Of a DNA stretch of 44,269 nt, positions 16,265 to 26,455 are shown piece after piece (position 1 is the stretch's first letter; each line of letters starts with the position of its first letter). A model generated the notes under the pieces. That model did not search any database. It was not told where the DNA came from and saw only the letters and a list, made by a program, of their open reading frames with translations. This DNA comes from Candidatus Thiosymbion sp. (lineage in GTDB: Bacteria; Pseudomonadota; Gammaproteobacteria; Chromatiales; Chromatiaceae). The position numbers and the translations under genes are program-made. Where the stretch lies: the NCBI GenBank assembly GCA_018435665.1, contig JAHDND010000082.1, positions 1-44,269 on the forward strand. Direction: 5' to 3'.

Positions 16265-17197
16265 CTAGGCGCGCGGCCTGCGCGGCCCGGATCGGGCCTG
16301 GTCCCAGGGTTTACGCGGGCGCGGGCTGGCCGGCTTTGGGCGAGGGCGCGGGAGACCGGCCAGGGCCAGCAGGCCATCCATTTCCTCCTCGGTGAGATCG
16401 CGCCAGTGATGGCTGAAGAGGCTGGGTTCGAGGATGACGTTGCCGAAGCGGACCCGCATCAGGCGGCTGACCTTGACGCCCACGGCCTCCCAGAGGCGGC
16501 GCACCTCCCGGTTGCGGCCCTCGCGCAGCAGGACGTGATACCAACGGTTGGCGCCACGGCTGCTGGTGTCGGACTCCACGATCTCTTCGAACCGGGCCGG
16601 GCCATCCTCCAGTTCCACCCCATGGACCAGACGCTGCAGGGCCGCCCGGGGCGCCTCGCCGAGGACGCGCACGGCATATTCGCGCTCGATTTCCCGGGAG
16701 GGGTGCATGAGACGGTTGGCCAGATCGCCGTGGTTGGTCAGCAGCAGCAGGCCGGAGGTGTTGATGTCCAGGCGGCCGACGGCGATCCAGCGCCCTTGGA
16801 GCAGGGGCGGCAGGTGGTGGAAGACAGTGGGTCGTCCCTCCGGGTCCTGGCGGGTCACGACCTCGCCCTCGGGCTTGTGGTAGGCGATGACGCGCAGGGG
16901 CCCGGCGTCAGGGGAGGCCAGACGCAACTCCTTGCCATCGAGGCGGACTCGGTCCCCGGGGCCCAGGCGATCGCCCAGCTTGGCGACGCGGCCGTTGACC
17001 TCGATCCGCCCGGCGGTGATCCAACCTTCGATCTCCCGCCGCGAGCCCAGTCCGGCATCTGCGAGGGCCTTCTGAATGCGGGGCGGTTCAGGGGCGGTGG
17101 CCGGGGCTGGTGCGGGGGTGGTGGCTGGGGCGGGACCTGGCCTGGTGCGGGTGCGACGGTCTTGGGGCGGGCGGGAAGGGCGTTTGTCTTCGGTCAT
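16265..17197 (-). CDS. rluB: 23S rRNA pseudouridine synthase RluB-like
   Basis: This 310-residue member of the RsuA/RluB/RluE/RluF family would convert a uridine in 23S rRNA (position 2605 in E. coli) to pseudouridine. An S4 RNA-binding domain begins at PPRIQKALADAGLGSRREIE. The catalytic Asp lies in VGRLDINTSGLLLLTN. REYAVRV and LREGRNREVRRLW follow as family motifs. Basic, proline-rich tails flank the core at both ends, which is common in RluB. Its start overlaps the scpB stop by four bases, and rluB-scpB-scpA is a frequent bacterial order. Confidence 0.93.
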   Translation of the reverse strand: MTEDKRPSRPPQDRRTRTRPGPAPATTPAPAPATAPEPPRIQKALADAGLGSRREIEGWITAGRIEVNGRVAKLGDRLGPGDRVRLDGKELRLASPDAGPLRVIAYHKPEGEVVTRQDPEGRPTVFHHLPPLLQGRWIAVGRLDINTSGLLLLTNHGDLANRLMHPSREIEREYAVRVLGEAPRAALQRLVHGVELEDGPARFEEIVESDTSSRGANRWYHVLLREGRNREVRRLWEAVGVKVSRLMRVRFGNVILEPSLFSHHWRDLTEEEMDGLLALAGLPRPRPKPASPRPRKPWDQARSGPRRPRA

Positions 17198-17874
17198 GGG
17201 TTAGATCCTGGCATTCCGCCAGTGTGGCGGACAGGGGGTGGACTAGCGGGACCACTGGCGGATAGGTCACCGGCCGAAGAGCCACTGGCAGCCGGGTCCG
17301 GCTCCTCCAGCGGCAGATCGTCACCTAGAAAGTCCGGCGAGCGGATTTCGGCCAGGGTCGGCAGCTCGTTGAGGGATTTGAGGCCGAAGTAATCCAGGAA
17401 CTTGCGGGTAGTGGCGTACAGGGCCGGCCGGCCGGGGACGTCACGGTGGCCGACGACCCGCACCCACTCCCGCTCCAGCAGGGTCTTGACGATGTTGGTG
17501 CTGACGGCGACGCCACGAATCTCCTCGATCTCGCCGCGGGTGATGGGCTGACGGTAGGCGATCAGGGCCAGGGTTTCCAGCAGGGCGCGGGAGTAGCGCG
17601 GCGGCTTTTCGTCCCAGAGGCGGGCCACCCAGGGGGCGCAGGCCTTGCGCACCTGGATGCGGTAACCGCCGGCGACCTGGGCCAGCTCGATGCCGCGGTC
17701 CTGGTAGTCCGCCTCCAGGGCGGTCAGAGCGGCCGTCAGGTCCTCCCGGGTCGGCGGCGGCAACGCTGCCTCCTCCTCGGCGAAGAGGCTGGCCAGGGTC
17801 TCCAGGGTCAGGGGGGCGCCCGCCGCCAGCAGGGCACCCTCGACGATGTTCTTGAGGGAGAGGCGCTCGCTCAT
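17194..17874 (-). CDS. scpB: Segregation and condensation protein B
   Basis: This 226-residue kite subunit of the SMC-ScpAB condensin helps chromosome segregation. The family core is visible: LKNIVEGALLAAGAPLTLETL, then GYRIQVRK, and SRALLETLALIAYRQPITRGEIEEIRGVAVSTNIVKTLLEREWVRVVG across two winged-helix domains. ALYATTRKFLDYFGL follows. A proline/serine-rich tail after residue about 190 is variable in the family. It overlaps rluB and follows scpA after about 70 bases on the minus strand. Confidence 0.95.
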   Translation of the reverse strand: MSERLSLKNIVEGALLAAGAPLTLETLASLFAEEEAALPPPTREDLTAALTALEADYQDRGIELAQVAGGYRIQVRKACAPWVARLWDEKPPRYSRALLETLALIAYRQPITRGEIEEIRGVAVSTNIVKTLLEREWVRVVGHRDVPGRPALYATTRKFLDYFGLKSLNELPTLAEIRSPDFLGDDLPLEEPDPAASGSSAGDLSASGPASPPPVRHTGGMPGSNP

Positions 17875-17945
17875 CGCCTAATTCCCAGAGCCTTGGCGAA
17901 GGGGAAAAGGAGGAAGGAACAAGAAAGAGAGAGCTTGATCACGAC

Positions 17946-18860
17946 TCAGTTCCCGGTGCGCAGACGGACGTGAATGGGGGCGAAGGGCTCGGTCTGGACC
18001 AGTTCAATGGTGGCGGACTTGATCAGCTCCAGCACCGCCAGAAAGCTCACCACCACCCCCGCCCGGCCCTCGTGGAGCTCAAAGAGGTGAACGAAGGGGA
18101 CAAACCCCATGCCCTGGAGCTTGATCAGCACCAGGGCCATGCGCTCCCGCAGGCTGAGGGATTCCTTCTCCACCTTGTGGCTGGTGTAGAGGTCCGCCCG
18201 CGCCAGCAACTCGCGTAGGGCCAGCAGGACCTCGCGCAGGTCGACCTCGGGGGGGATGAGGCGGCGATGGCCGGGGGGGACCGGTGCTTGGACCAGATAG
18301 TGATCGCGTTCCAGGCGCGGCAGTTCATCCAGGTCCTGGGCGGCTTTTTTGAAGCGCTCATACTCCTGGAGGCGGCGCACCAGATCGGCCCGCGGGTCCT
18401 CTTCCTCCTCGGTGGCGGCGGGGCGGGGCAGGAGCATGCGCGACTTGATCTCCGCCAGCAGGGCGGCCATCACTAGATACTCCGCCGCCAGTTCCAGGCG
18501 CAGGTCCTTCATCAACTCGACGTATTCCATATACTGGTTGGTGATCTCGGCGATGGGGATGTCGAGGATATCCAGGTTCTGGCGCTTGATCAGATAGAGC
18601 AACAGGTCCAGGGGCCCCTCGAAGGTGTCGAGAAAGATCTCCAGGGCATCCGGGGGGATGTAGAGGTCCTGGGGCAGGGTCAGCAGGGGCTGGCCCTGGA
18701 CGATGGCGAAGGGCATCTCCCGCTGCTGGGGTGGGCCGGCGGGAACGAAGGTGGGGTCCGACGCCTCGCCGGCGGTTGCCGGGTCCGCTGCCAGGCCCTG
18801 GGGCTGGCCGGTCGCCGCCGTAAGGCTCACCTCATCGCTAGCCGGTGTCCGGTCGCTCAA
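17946..18860 (-). CDS. scpA: Segregation and condensation protein A
   Basis: This is the kleisin subunit of SMC-ScpAB. The family signature FEGPLDLLLYLIKRQNLDILDIPIAEITNQYMEY appears near the N-terminus, followed by EYLVMAALLAEIKSRMLLPR. The C-terminal winged helix contains FLAVLELIK. The start is uncertain. I give the TTG at 18858-18860, which overlaps the trpS stop and suits coupling. Alternatives are GTG at 18828-18830 and ATG at 18714-18716, the last giving a protein starting at MPFAIVQGQ. A longer ORF reaching 19139 overlaps trpS and is not credible. Confidence 0.9.
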   Translation of the reverse strand: MSDRTPASDEVSLTAATGQPQGLAADPATAGEASDPTFVPAGPPQQREMPFAIVQGQPLLTLPQDLYIPPDALEIFLDTFEGPLDLLLYLIKRQNLDILDIPIAEITNQYMEYVELMKDLRLELAAEYLVMAALLAEIKSRMLLPRPAATEEEEDPRADLVRRLQEYERFKKAAQDLDELPRLERDHYLVQAPVPPGHRRLIPPEVDLREVLLALRELLARADLYTSHKVEKESLSLRERMALVLIKLQGMGFVPFVHLFELHEGRAGVVVSFLAVLELIKSATIELVQTEPFAPIHVRLRTGN

Positions 18861-20074
18861 CGAAAGTCCATCGACATGGCCTGACGCACCTCTTCCATGG
18901 TCTTGCGCGCCACGACGCGGGCGGCCTCGTTGCCCTCGGCGATGATGTTGCGCACCTGTTCGGGCTGGGCCTCGTACTCCCGGGCGCGTTCCTGAATGGG
19001 CCTGAGTTCCGTCAGCACGGCGTCGATGACCGGTTGCTTGCACTCCAGACAGCCGATGCCCGCCGTGCGGCAGCCCGCCGCCGCCCAAGTTTGGGTCTCC
19101 TCGCTGGAATAGACCTCGTGAAGCTGGAAGACCGGGCACTTGGCCGGATCCCCGGGATCGGTGCGGCGCACCCGCGCCGGGTCCGTCGGCATGGTGCGCA
19201 AGGCCTTCTCCACCTGGGCCGGTGGATCGCGCAGGGCGATGGTGTTGCCGTAGGACTTGGACATCTTCTGGCCGTCCAGGCCCGGCATCTTGGAGGCCTT
19301 GGTCAGCAGGGCCTGGGGTTCCGGGAGGATGATGCGGCCACTGCCCTCCAGGAAGCCCTGCAAGCGCTCGCGGTCGGCGGTGCCCAGGTTGCCCTGGGCC
19401 TCGAGGAGGGACCGGGCCGTCTCCAGGGCCTCGTGGTCACCCTGTTCCAGGAAGGCCTTGCGCAGCTTGTCGAAGATCTGGGCGTTCTTTTTGCCCATCT
19501 TGTCCCGGGCCTTGGCCGCCCGTTCGGCAAAGTCCGGCTCGCGACCGAAGACATGGTTGAAGCGGCGCGCTACCTCCCGGGTCAGTTCGACGTGGGCGAC
19601 CTGGTCCTCCCCCACCGGCACCAGCCCGGCCTTATAGATGAGGATGTCGGCGCTCTGCAGCAGGGGATAGCCGAGGAAGCCGTAGGTCGCCAGATCACGC
19701 TCCTTGAGCTTCTCCTGCTGGTCCTTGAAGGTCGGCACCCGCTCCAGCCACCCCAAGGGGGTAATCATGGAGAGCAGCAGGTGCAACTCCGCGTGTTCCA
19801 TGACCCGCGACTGGATGAACAGGGTGGCCTTGGCCGGGTCGATGCCGGCGGCCAGCCAGTCCACCACCATGTCCCAGATGCTGGCCGGGATGATGGAGGG
19901 ATCCTCGTAATGGGTGGTCAGGGCATGCCAGTCGGCGACGAAGAAGAAGCACTCGTAATCGTGCTGAAGTTCGACCCAGTTCTTGAGGACCCCGTGGTAA
20001 TGACCCAGGTGCAGACGGCCGGTGGGCCGCATGCCGGAGAGGACGCGGCCGTTGGATGTGGTGGCAGAGTTCAA
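18857..20074 (-). CDS. trpS: Tryptophan-tRNA ligase
   Basis: This 405-residue class I aminoacyl-tRNA synthetase charges tRNA-Trp. The HIGH-type motif is in TGRLHLGHYHG near residue 18, the KMSKS loop reads GQKMSKSYGN, and VGEDQVAHVELTREVARRFN is the tryptophan-site region. It is longer than the roughly 335-residue E. coli type because of an inserted segment of about 70 residues before KMSKS. This longer form occurs in several Gammaproteobacteria. A GCLECKQPV segment near the C-terminus is also typical of that form. The gene heads the trpS-scpA-scpB-rluB block. Confidence 0.96.
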   Translation of the reverse strand: MNSATTSNGRVLSGMRPTGRLHLGHYHGVLKNWVELQHDYECFFFVADWHALTTHYEDPSIIPASIWDMVVDWLAAGIDPAKATLFIQSRVMEHAELHLLLSMITPLGWLERVPTFKDQQEKLKERDLATYGFLGYPLLQSADILIYKAGLVPVGEDQVAHVELTREVARRFNHVFGREPDFAERAAKARDKMGKKNAQIFDKLRKAFLEQGDHEALETARSLLEAQGNLGTADRERLQGFLEGSGRIILPEPQALLTKASKMPGLDGQKMSKSYGNTIALRDPPAQVEKALRTMPTDPARVRRTDPGDPAKCPVFQLHEVYSSEETQTWAAAGCRTAGIGCLECKQPVIDAVLTELRPIQERAREYEAQPEQVRNIIAEGNEAARVVARKTMEEVRQAMSMDFR

Positions 20075-20268
20075 GGTGGGAATTCCCCGATGAGGTTCAA
20101 CGTTGGCGGTGTATGTGGTTCAAAGCGAAGGGGGGTTGCCACGCTGGGCGGACCGGCACCGGGGACCCGGTTCCTGGTCCCGCACCGCGGCGGATTGCAT
20201 AAGCGGATGCGGGACATTACTGGTAGTGCGCGGCGGCGAGCAGGGGAAGGTGCGGCGGCCAGTCAGAC

Positions 20269-20940
20269 TCAGGTCATGAAGAGTTCCCGGACCACCCCGG
20301 CCCCGGGCATGAGGCTGATGGCCAGCTCGATCAGGGGGTGTAGCAGGGTACCGAGGACTCCGGTCACCAGCAGGATCACCAGCAGAATGAGGCCATAGGG
20401 TTCCAGCCGCGCAAACGGGAGGGCCAGCCGGCGCGGTAGGAGCGCGTTGAGCACTCGCCCCCCATCCAGGGGCAGGAGCGGGAAGAGATTGAGCACCATC
20501 AGCAGCACGTTGATCAACACCCCGGCGGCGCCCATGTAGGCCAGGGGTTGGGCTACCCAGGGACTGATCGACCACAGGGCCAGGGCCAGTTGGATCGCCA
20601 GACCCCAGAGGATTGCCATCACCAGATTGGCACCCGGGCCGGCCAGGGCGACCAGGGCCATGTCTCGCCGCGGCTGGCGCAGGTTGCGGACATCCACCGG
20701 CACCGGCTTGGCCCAGCCGAACAGGAAGCCGGTGAGAAAAAAGGTGACCAGGGGCACCAGCAGAGTGCCGATGGGGTCGATGTGCTTGAGTGGATTAAGG
20801 GTCACCCGTCCCAACAGGCGTGCCGTCCGGTCCCCCAGCCGACCGGCGGCCCAGCCGTGGGCCGCCTCATGGACCGTGATGGCGAAGAGCACCGGCAGGA
20901 TGAGGATGGCCAGGAGTTGTGCATGATTAAGGATGTCCAT
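20269..20940 (-). CDS. Site-2 protease family (M50) membrane metalloprotease
   Basis: This 223-residue polytopic membrane protein has zinc-ligand motif HEAAHG near residue 24 and a second conserved motif NLFPLLPLDGGRVL near residue 150, which supplies the Asp ligand. About five hydrophobic segments are visible. The compact form without PDZ or CBS domains is common next to trpS in Proteobacteria. Substrates are unknown. A TATAAT lies only eight bases upstream of the ATG and no Shine-Dalgarno is visible, so the mRNA may be leaderless. Confidence 0.93.
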   Translation of the reverse strand: MDILNHAQLLAILILPVLFAITVHEAAHGWAAGRLGDRTARLLGRVTLNPLKHIDPIGTLLVPLVTFFLTGFLFGWAKPVPVDVRNLRQPRRDMALVALAGPGANLVMAILWGLAIQLALALWSISPWVAQPLAYMGAAGVLINVLLMVLNLFPLLPLDGGRVLNALLPRRLALPFARLEPYGLILLVILLVTGVLGTLLHPLIELAISLMPGAGVVRELFMT

Positions 20941-20948
20941 GGGCGGGC

Positions 20949-20954
20949 ATTATA
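20949..20954 (-). promoter_or_regulatory. TATAAT -10 box next to the M50 protease start
   Basis: The minus strand reads TATAAT at 20949-20954, with the ATG at 20938-20940. This spacing places the transcription start at or beside the ATG. The -35 region is poor (CGCAAA at 17 bases). No ribosome site is visible between the box and the ATG. Confidence 0.5.
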
Positions 20955-21068
20955 TCGACATCGCCTTCCAGTTTGCGGTAGCGATGGGGAGGATCGGGAA
21001 CGAAATGCCCCTCGGGCCACTTCTCCGCCGCCCCGGTTGTCGGTATCCTGCAACCCCTTCACTCTATT

Positions 21069-21086
21069 GGAGGCATTTGGGCCTCC
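21069..21086 (+). other. Short inverted repeat in the glnS leader
   Basis: GGAGGC (21069-21074) and GCCTCC (21081-21086) flank ATTTGG, 24 bases before the glnS start. It may be a small leader hairpin. There is no U-run, so it is not a terminator. Confidence 0.3.
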
Positions 21087-21109
21087 CTGGAATACCTGGT
21101 TAGCTTCCC

Positions 21110-22801
21110 ATGTCCGACACCCAGCACGCCGCGTCGTCCCCGGCCCCGGGCAAGACCAACTTCATTCGCCAGATCATCGATCAGGACCTGGCCAGCGGTA
21201 AGCATGCCCGCATTCACACGCGCTTTCCGCCGGAGCCAAACGGCTATCTGCATATCGGGCACGCCAAGTCCATCGTCCTCAACTTTGGCCTGGCGGAGGA
21301 TTACCAGGGGCAGTGCAATCTGCGTTTCGACGACACCAATCCGCACAAGGAGAACCTCGAGTTCGTCGAGGCCATCCAGGCGGACGTGCGCTGGCTGGGG
21401 TATGACTGGGGCGAGCGGACCTATTTCGCCTCGGACTATTTTCAGCAGCTCCATGACTTCGCCGTCGACCTGATCCGTCAGGGCCTGGCCTATGTCTGTG
21501 ACCTGGATGCCGAGCAGACCCGTGCCTACCGCGGTACCCTGACCGAGCCGGGCCAGGACAGCCCCTACCGCAACCGCGGTGTCGAAGAGAACCTGGACCT
21601 TTTCGCCCGCATGCGCGCCGGCGAGTACCCGGATGGGGCCCGCACCCTGCGCGCCCGGATCGACATGGCCTCGCCCAACATCAACCTGCGCGATCCGGTC
21701 CTGTACCGCATCAAGCACGGGGTGACCCACCACCAGACCGGCAGCGAGTGGTGCCTCTACCCCATGTACGACTACACCCATCCCATCTCCGACGCCCTGG
21801 AGGGCATCACCCACTCCCTCTGTACCCTGGAGTTCGAGGACCACCGGCCCCTCTACGACTGGGTGATCGACCACCTGGACCTGCCCTGCCAGCCGCGCCA
21901 GATCGAGTTCTCCCGCCTCAATCTGGAATTCACGGTGATGAGCAAGCGACTCCTCACCCAACTGGTCAGCGAGGGCCATGTGGAGGGCTGGGACGACCCG
22001 CGCCTGCCGACCCTCGCCGGGCTGCGCCGCCGGGGTTACACCCCCGCAGCCATCCGCGCCTTCTGTGACCGCATCGGCATTACCAAGGCCGACAACCGGG
22101 TGGAGATGTCCCTGCTCGAGAACACGGTGCGCGAGGACCTGGACGCGACCTGCGAACGCCGCCTGGCAGTGCTCCACCCCCTCAAGCTGGTCATCACCGA
22201 CTACCCGGCCGACCAGGAGGAGGCCATCGCCCTCGCCAACCATCCCAAGGACGAGGGGCGTGGCAGCCGGAACCTGAGCTTTGGCCGGGAACTGTACATC
22301 GACCGCGCCGACTTCGCGTTGGACCCGCCCAAGGGCTTCAAGCGCCTGGTCCCTGGCGGCGAGGTCCGCCTTCGCGGCGCCTATGTCATCCGCTGCGATC
22401 AGGTCATCCAGGACGCCCAGGGCGAGGTCATCGAGTTGCGGTGCAGCCATGACCCCGCCACCCTGGGCCGCAATCCCGAGGGGCGCAAGGTCAAGGGGGT
22501 CATCCACTGGGTGCCCGCCGCTCAGGCGGTCAGCGCCGAGGTGCGCCTCTACGATCGCCTCTTCAGCGTGCCCCATCCCGGCGCCGGCGGCGGCCAGTTC
22601 CTCGCCGATCTCAATCCGGACTCCCTGCGCACCCTGACCGGCTGCCTGCTGGAGCCGGCCCTCGCGGCGGCCCAGCCCGGCGAGCGCTTCCAGTTCGAGC
22701 GCGAGGGCTACTTCGTGGTCGACCGCGACTCCCGGCCGGGACACCTGATATTCAACCGCACCGTCGGTTTACGTGATACCTGGGCCAGTCAGAGCCCCTG
22801 A
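21110..22801 (+). CDS. glnS: Glutamine-tRNA ligase
   Basis: This 563-residue class Ic synthetase charges tRNA-Gln. The HIGH motif is in [14 protein letters not shown] near residue 40, followed by [11 protein letters not shown]. The KMSKS-equivalent reads [10 protein letters not shown]. The region SGGWDDPR-like ([18 protein letters not shown]) and the C-terminal beta-barrel anticodon-binding domains are present through to VDRDS. Length and architecture match E. coli GlnRS. The gene is divergent from the M50 protease and is followed by the CHAD gene. Confidence 0.98.
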   Translation: MSDTQHAASSPAPGKTNFIRQIIDQDLASGKHARIHTRFPPEPNGYLHIGHAKSIVLNFGLAEDYQGQCNLRFDDTNPHKENLEFVEAIQADVRWLGYDWGERTYFASDYFQQLHDFAVDLIRQGLAYVCDLDAEQTRAYRGTLTEPGQDSPYRNRGVEENLDLFARMRAGEYPDGARTLRARIDMASPNINLRDPVLYRIKHGVTHHQTGSEWCLYPMYDYTHPISDALEGITHSLCTLEFEDHRPLYDWVIDHLDLPCQPRQIEFSRLNLEFTVMSKRLLTQLVSEGHVEGWDDPRLPTLAGLRRRGYTPAAIRAFCDRIGITKADNRVEMSLLENTVREDLDATCERRLAVLHPLKLVITDYPADQEEAIALANHPKDEGRGSRNLSFGRELYIDRADFALDPPKGFKRLVPGGEVRLRGAYVIRCDQVIQDAQGEVIELRCSHDPATLGRNPEGRKVKGVIHWVPAAQAVSAEVRLYDRLFSVPHPGAGGGQFLADLNPDSLRTLTGCLLEPALAAAQPGERFQFEREGYFVVDRDSRPGHLIFNRTVGLRDTWASQSP

Positions 22802-22843
22802 TTCACCATTCATTTTTTCTTTTCCCCCGAGGATACATGCTAC

Positions 22844-23824
22844 ATGTCGAGCATCATCAAGTCGTCCGCCCCAGTCGACGCCGGGCAGAATGTCAGCCAG
22901 GCCTTCGCCACCATCATGGCCCACAACTTCGATTTCATCCTGGAGTGGGAAGACAAGGCCCGCGGCGGGGAGGATATCGAAGGCGTCCATCAGATGCGTG
23001 TCGCCATCCGCCGCCTGCGCTCGGCCATCTCCCTGTTTCGCGGCGCCATCCCCCGCGAGTCAAGCCAGCCCTGGTCCGAAGAAATGCGTTGGGTGGTGGG
23101 TGAATTGGGCCTGGCCCGGGACCTGGACGTCTTCATCGACGAGGGCCTGAGCCACGCCGCCCCCCTCCTGCCCCTTCCCGGGGCCGAGGACCTCGATCGC
23201 GTCGCCCGGACCCGGCGCGACCGGGCCTATCAGGAACAGGTGGCCCCCATGCTGGCCAGCGATCGCTACCAGGCGTTCAAGACTGGCTTCAGGGACTGGT
23301 TCACCCAGCGCCAGTGGGAAGGAGAAGGCCGGGGGGGTAAAAAGCGTAAGGCCAGCGAGGCCATGACCGGCAAGCTGGTGCCCTTCGCCCGGGCCCTGCT
23401 CGACAAGCAGGAGCGCCAGGTCCTCAAGACCGGCAGCAATGTCGATCGTAACGATGCCGAGGCCATGCACCGGCTGCGGATCGAGTGCAAGAAACTGCGC
23501 TACGCCGCCGAGTTCTTTCGTCCCCTCTTCATCGGCATGGACGGCTTCATCGCCCACATGAAGGGGCTACAGGACCTGCTGGGGCTGATGAATGACGTCG
23601 CCGTCACCCGCAATCTGCTCGACATCCTGCTCCTGGATGAGAACGACCACCGTATCCTTATCTTCGCCGGTGGCCTCATCGGCTGGCGCACTTGCGACTT
23701 CTTCCACACCCTCAACCGCTTCGACGCGGTATGGGAGGAGTTCACCGAGGCCCGTCATCCCTGGTGGAAGAACAGTGCCCTGGCGGAGAATGTCAGCGCG
23801 GAGGCGGCACGGGCTCGGAAGTGA
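22844..23824 (+). CDS. CHAD domain-containing protein
   Basis: This 326-residue protein is a helical CHAD domain throughout. Two repeats of the family motif are visible: VHQMRVAIRRLRSAISLFR near residue 48 and MHRLRIECKKLRYAAEFF near residue 205. The conserved His, Arg and Lys residues form a basic pocket that binds polyphosphate in characterised members. No CYTH triphosphatase domain is fused. A Lys/Arg-rich stretch (GRGGKKRKAS) lies in the middle. The start at 22844 follows GAGGAT at nine bases. It is 42 bases downstream of glnS and may be cotranscribed. The role is probably polyphosphate-granule association. Confidence 0.92.
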   Translation: MSSIIKSSAPVDAGQNVSQAFATIMAHNFDFILEWEDKARGGEDIEGVHQMRVAIRRLRSAISLFRGAIPRESSQPWSEEMRWVVGELGLARDLDVFIDEGLSHAAPLLPLPGAEDLDRVARTRRDRAYQEQVAPMLASDRYQAFKTGFRDWFTQRQWEGEGRGGKKRKASEAMTGKLVPFARALLDKQERQVLKTGSNVDRNDAEAMHRLRIECKKLRYAAEFFRPLFIGMDGFIAHMKGLQDLLGLMNDVAVTRNLLDILLLDENDHRILIFAGGLIGWRTCDFFHTLNRFDAVWEEFTEARHPWWKNSALAENVSAEAARARK

Positions 23825-23854
23825 GAAGGGCGAATCCCCGCCCGCGCGGCAGGG

Positions 23855-23925
23855 TAGCCGCACGGTTAGGTTTAGCCGCACAGTCAGGGTAGCTGCACGG
23901 TTAGGGCTAGCCGCCCAATCAGGAC
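23855..23925. repeat. Four tandem ~18-bp repeats
   Basis: Units TAGCCGCACGGTTAGGTT (23855-23872), TAGCCGCACAGTCAGGG (23873-23889), TAGCTGCACGGTTAGGGC (23890-23907) and TAGCCGCCCAATCAGGAC (23908-23925) run head to tail. They lie between the convergent CHAD and nudB genes; the last unit overlaps the nudB stop. There are no spacers, so this is not a CRISPR. Confidence 0.85.
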
Positions 23926-24365
23926 AGGCGTGAGTCCAACAGGCGGATCGCCTGGCGGTTGGTCCAGGAACTGGCGAGAAAGGTGGCCGCCCGAGCGCGC
24001 GGCCAGTCATACTGACGATGCTCCTGGGCATCGAGGTTGATCAGGCGCCGGAAGGGGAGCACCAGGGCGAACCAGTGCTCCAGGTTTTCACGGACCTCGG
24101 GGGCATAGCGCGCCCGCCAGGCGGGGACGATGGGGAAGCGCTCACGGTGACGCAGGTCGATCAGGGTCGCATCCGGGACCTTGATGCCGGTCTCCTCCCG
24201 CAGTTCACGCCCGGCCGCCTGGCGTGGCGATTCCCCGGGCTCCAGGCTACCGGTCACCGATTGCCAGAAGCCGGCGGGCTGGGCCCGCTCCAGCATCAGG
24301 AACTCGCCACCCAAGGTGGCGATGACCAGCAGCACGGACTCAGGACGTTTGTAAGGGTTAGGCAT
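23919..24365 (-). CDS. nudB: Dihydroneopterin triphosphate diphosphatase
   Basis: This 148-residue Nudix hydrolase removes pyrophosphate from dihydroneopterin triphosphate in folate synthesis. The Nudix box is GSLEPGESPRQAAGRELREETGI, read in two parts: G-x5-E and REL-REETGI. The NudB-specific features PAGFWQSVTGS and ENLEHWFAL are present. The N-terminal KRPESVLLVI matches NudB rather than MutT or RppH. Adjacent aspS on the same strand is the usual NudB partner. Confidence 0.92.
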   Translation of the reverse strand: MPNPYKRPESVLLVIATLGGEFLMLERAQPAGFWQSVTGSLEPGESPRQAAGRELREETGIKVPDATLIDLRHRERFPIVPAWRARYAPEVRENLEHWFALVLPFRRLINLDAQEHRQYDWPRARAATFLASSWTNRQAIRLLDSRLS

Positions 24366-24481
24366 TCAGCTTTTCCCGCGGCTGCCGGCTATTGGACTGG
24401 CGCCGAGGCTTTGAAGTTTCGACACTTCCTGAAGAGGGTGCTTTCGCCTGGATGCCTCCGGTCCCATTCTAGTCGCCCGCA

Positions 24482-26260
<1,779 letters not shown>

Positions 26261-26455
26261 GCGCTTTGGCTCCGCTGCTGTGGCCGCAACCGTGGCCGCC
26301 CAGGGCGGCCGAAAAAAAGAAGGGCATGATACCCAGGGGGGCAGGGGAGTGCCAGGCCGGTATCCGACCCTCCCTATCGCTGCCAACCTCTGAAGTGAGA
26401 TGGCACAAATCGTCTTGCGCGCTGGTGGGGTTTCCCGGTCAGGGGAGTTTGCGGG

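Noticed and set aside
18861..19139. Extended N-terminus for ScpA
   Set aside because: The extension lies wholly inside trpS and has no ScpA-like sequence.
18845..20398. 517-residue plus-strand ORF across trpS
   Set aside because: It is a shadow of trpS; the minus-strand frame has all synthetase motifs.
21059..22744. 561-residue ORF antisense to glnS
   Set aside because: It mirrors glnS codon by codon, lacks any recognisable motif, and long antisense ORFs are expected in high-GC DNA.
23855..23925. Possible CRISPR array
   Set aside because: The repeats are directly adjacent with no spacers and there are no cas genes.
26294..26311. Possible intrinsic terminator before aspS
   Set aside because: The GGCCGCC/GGCGGCC stem has its A/T run on the wrong side for either direction that would make sense, so it is only a leader hairpin.
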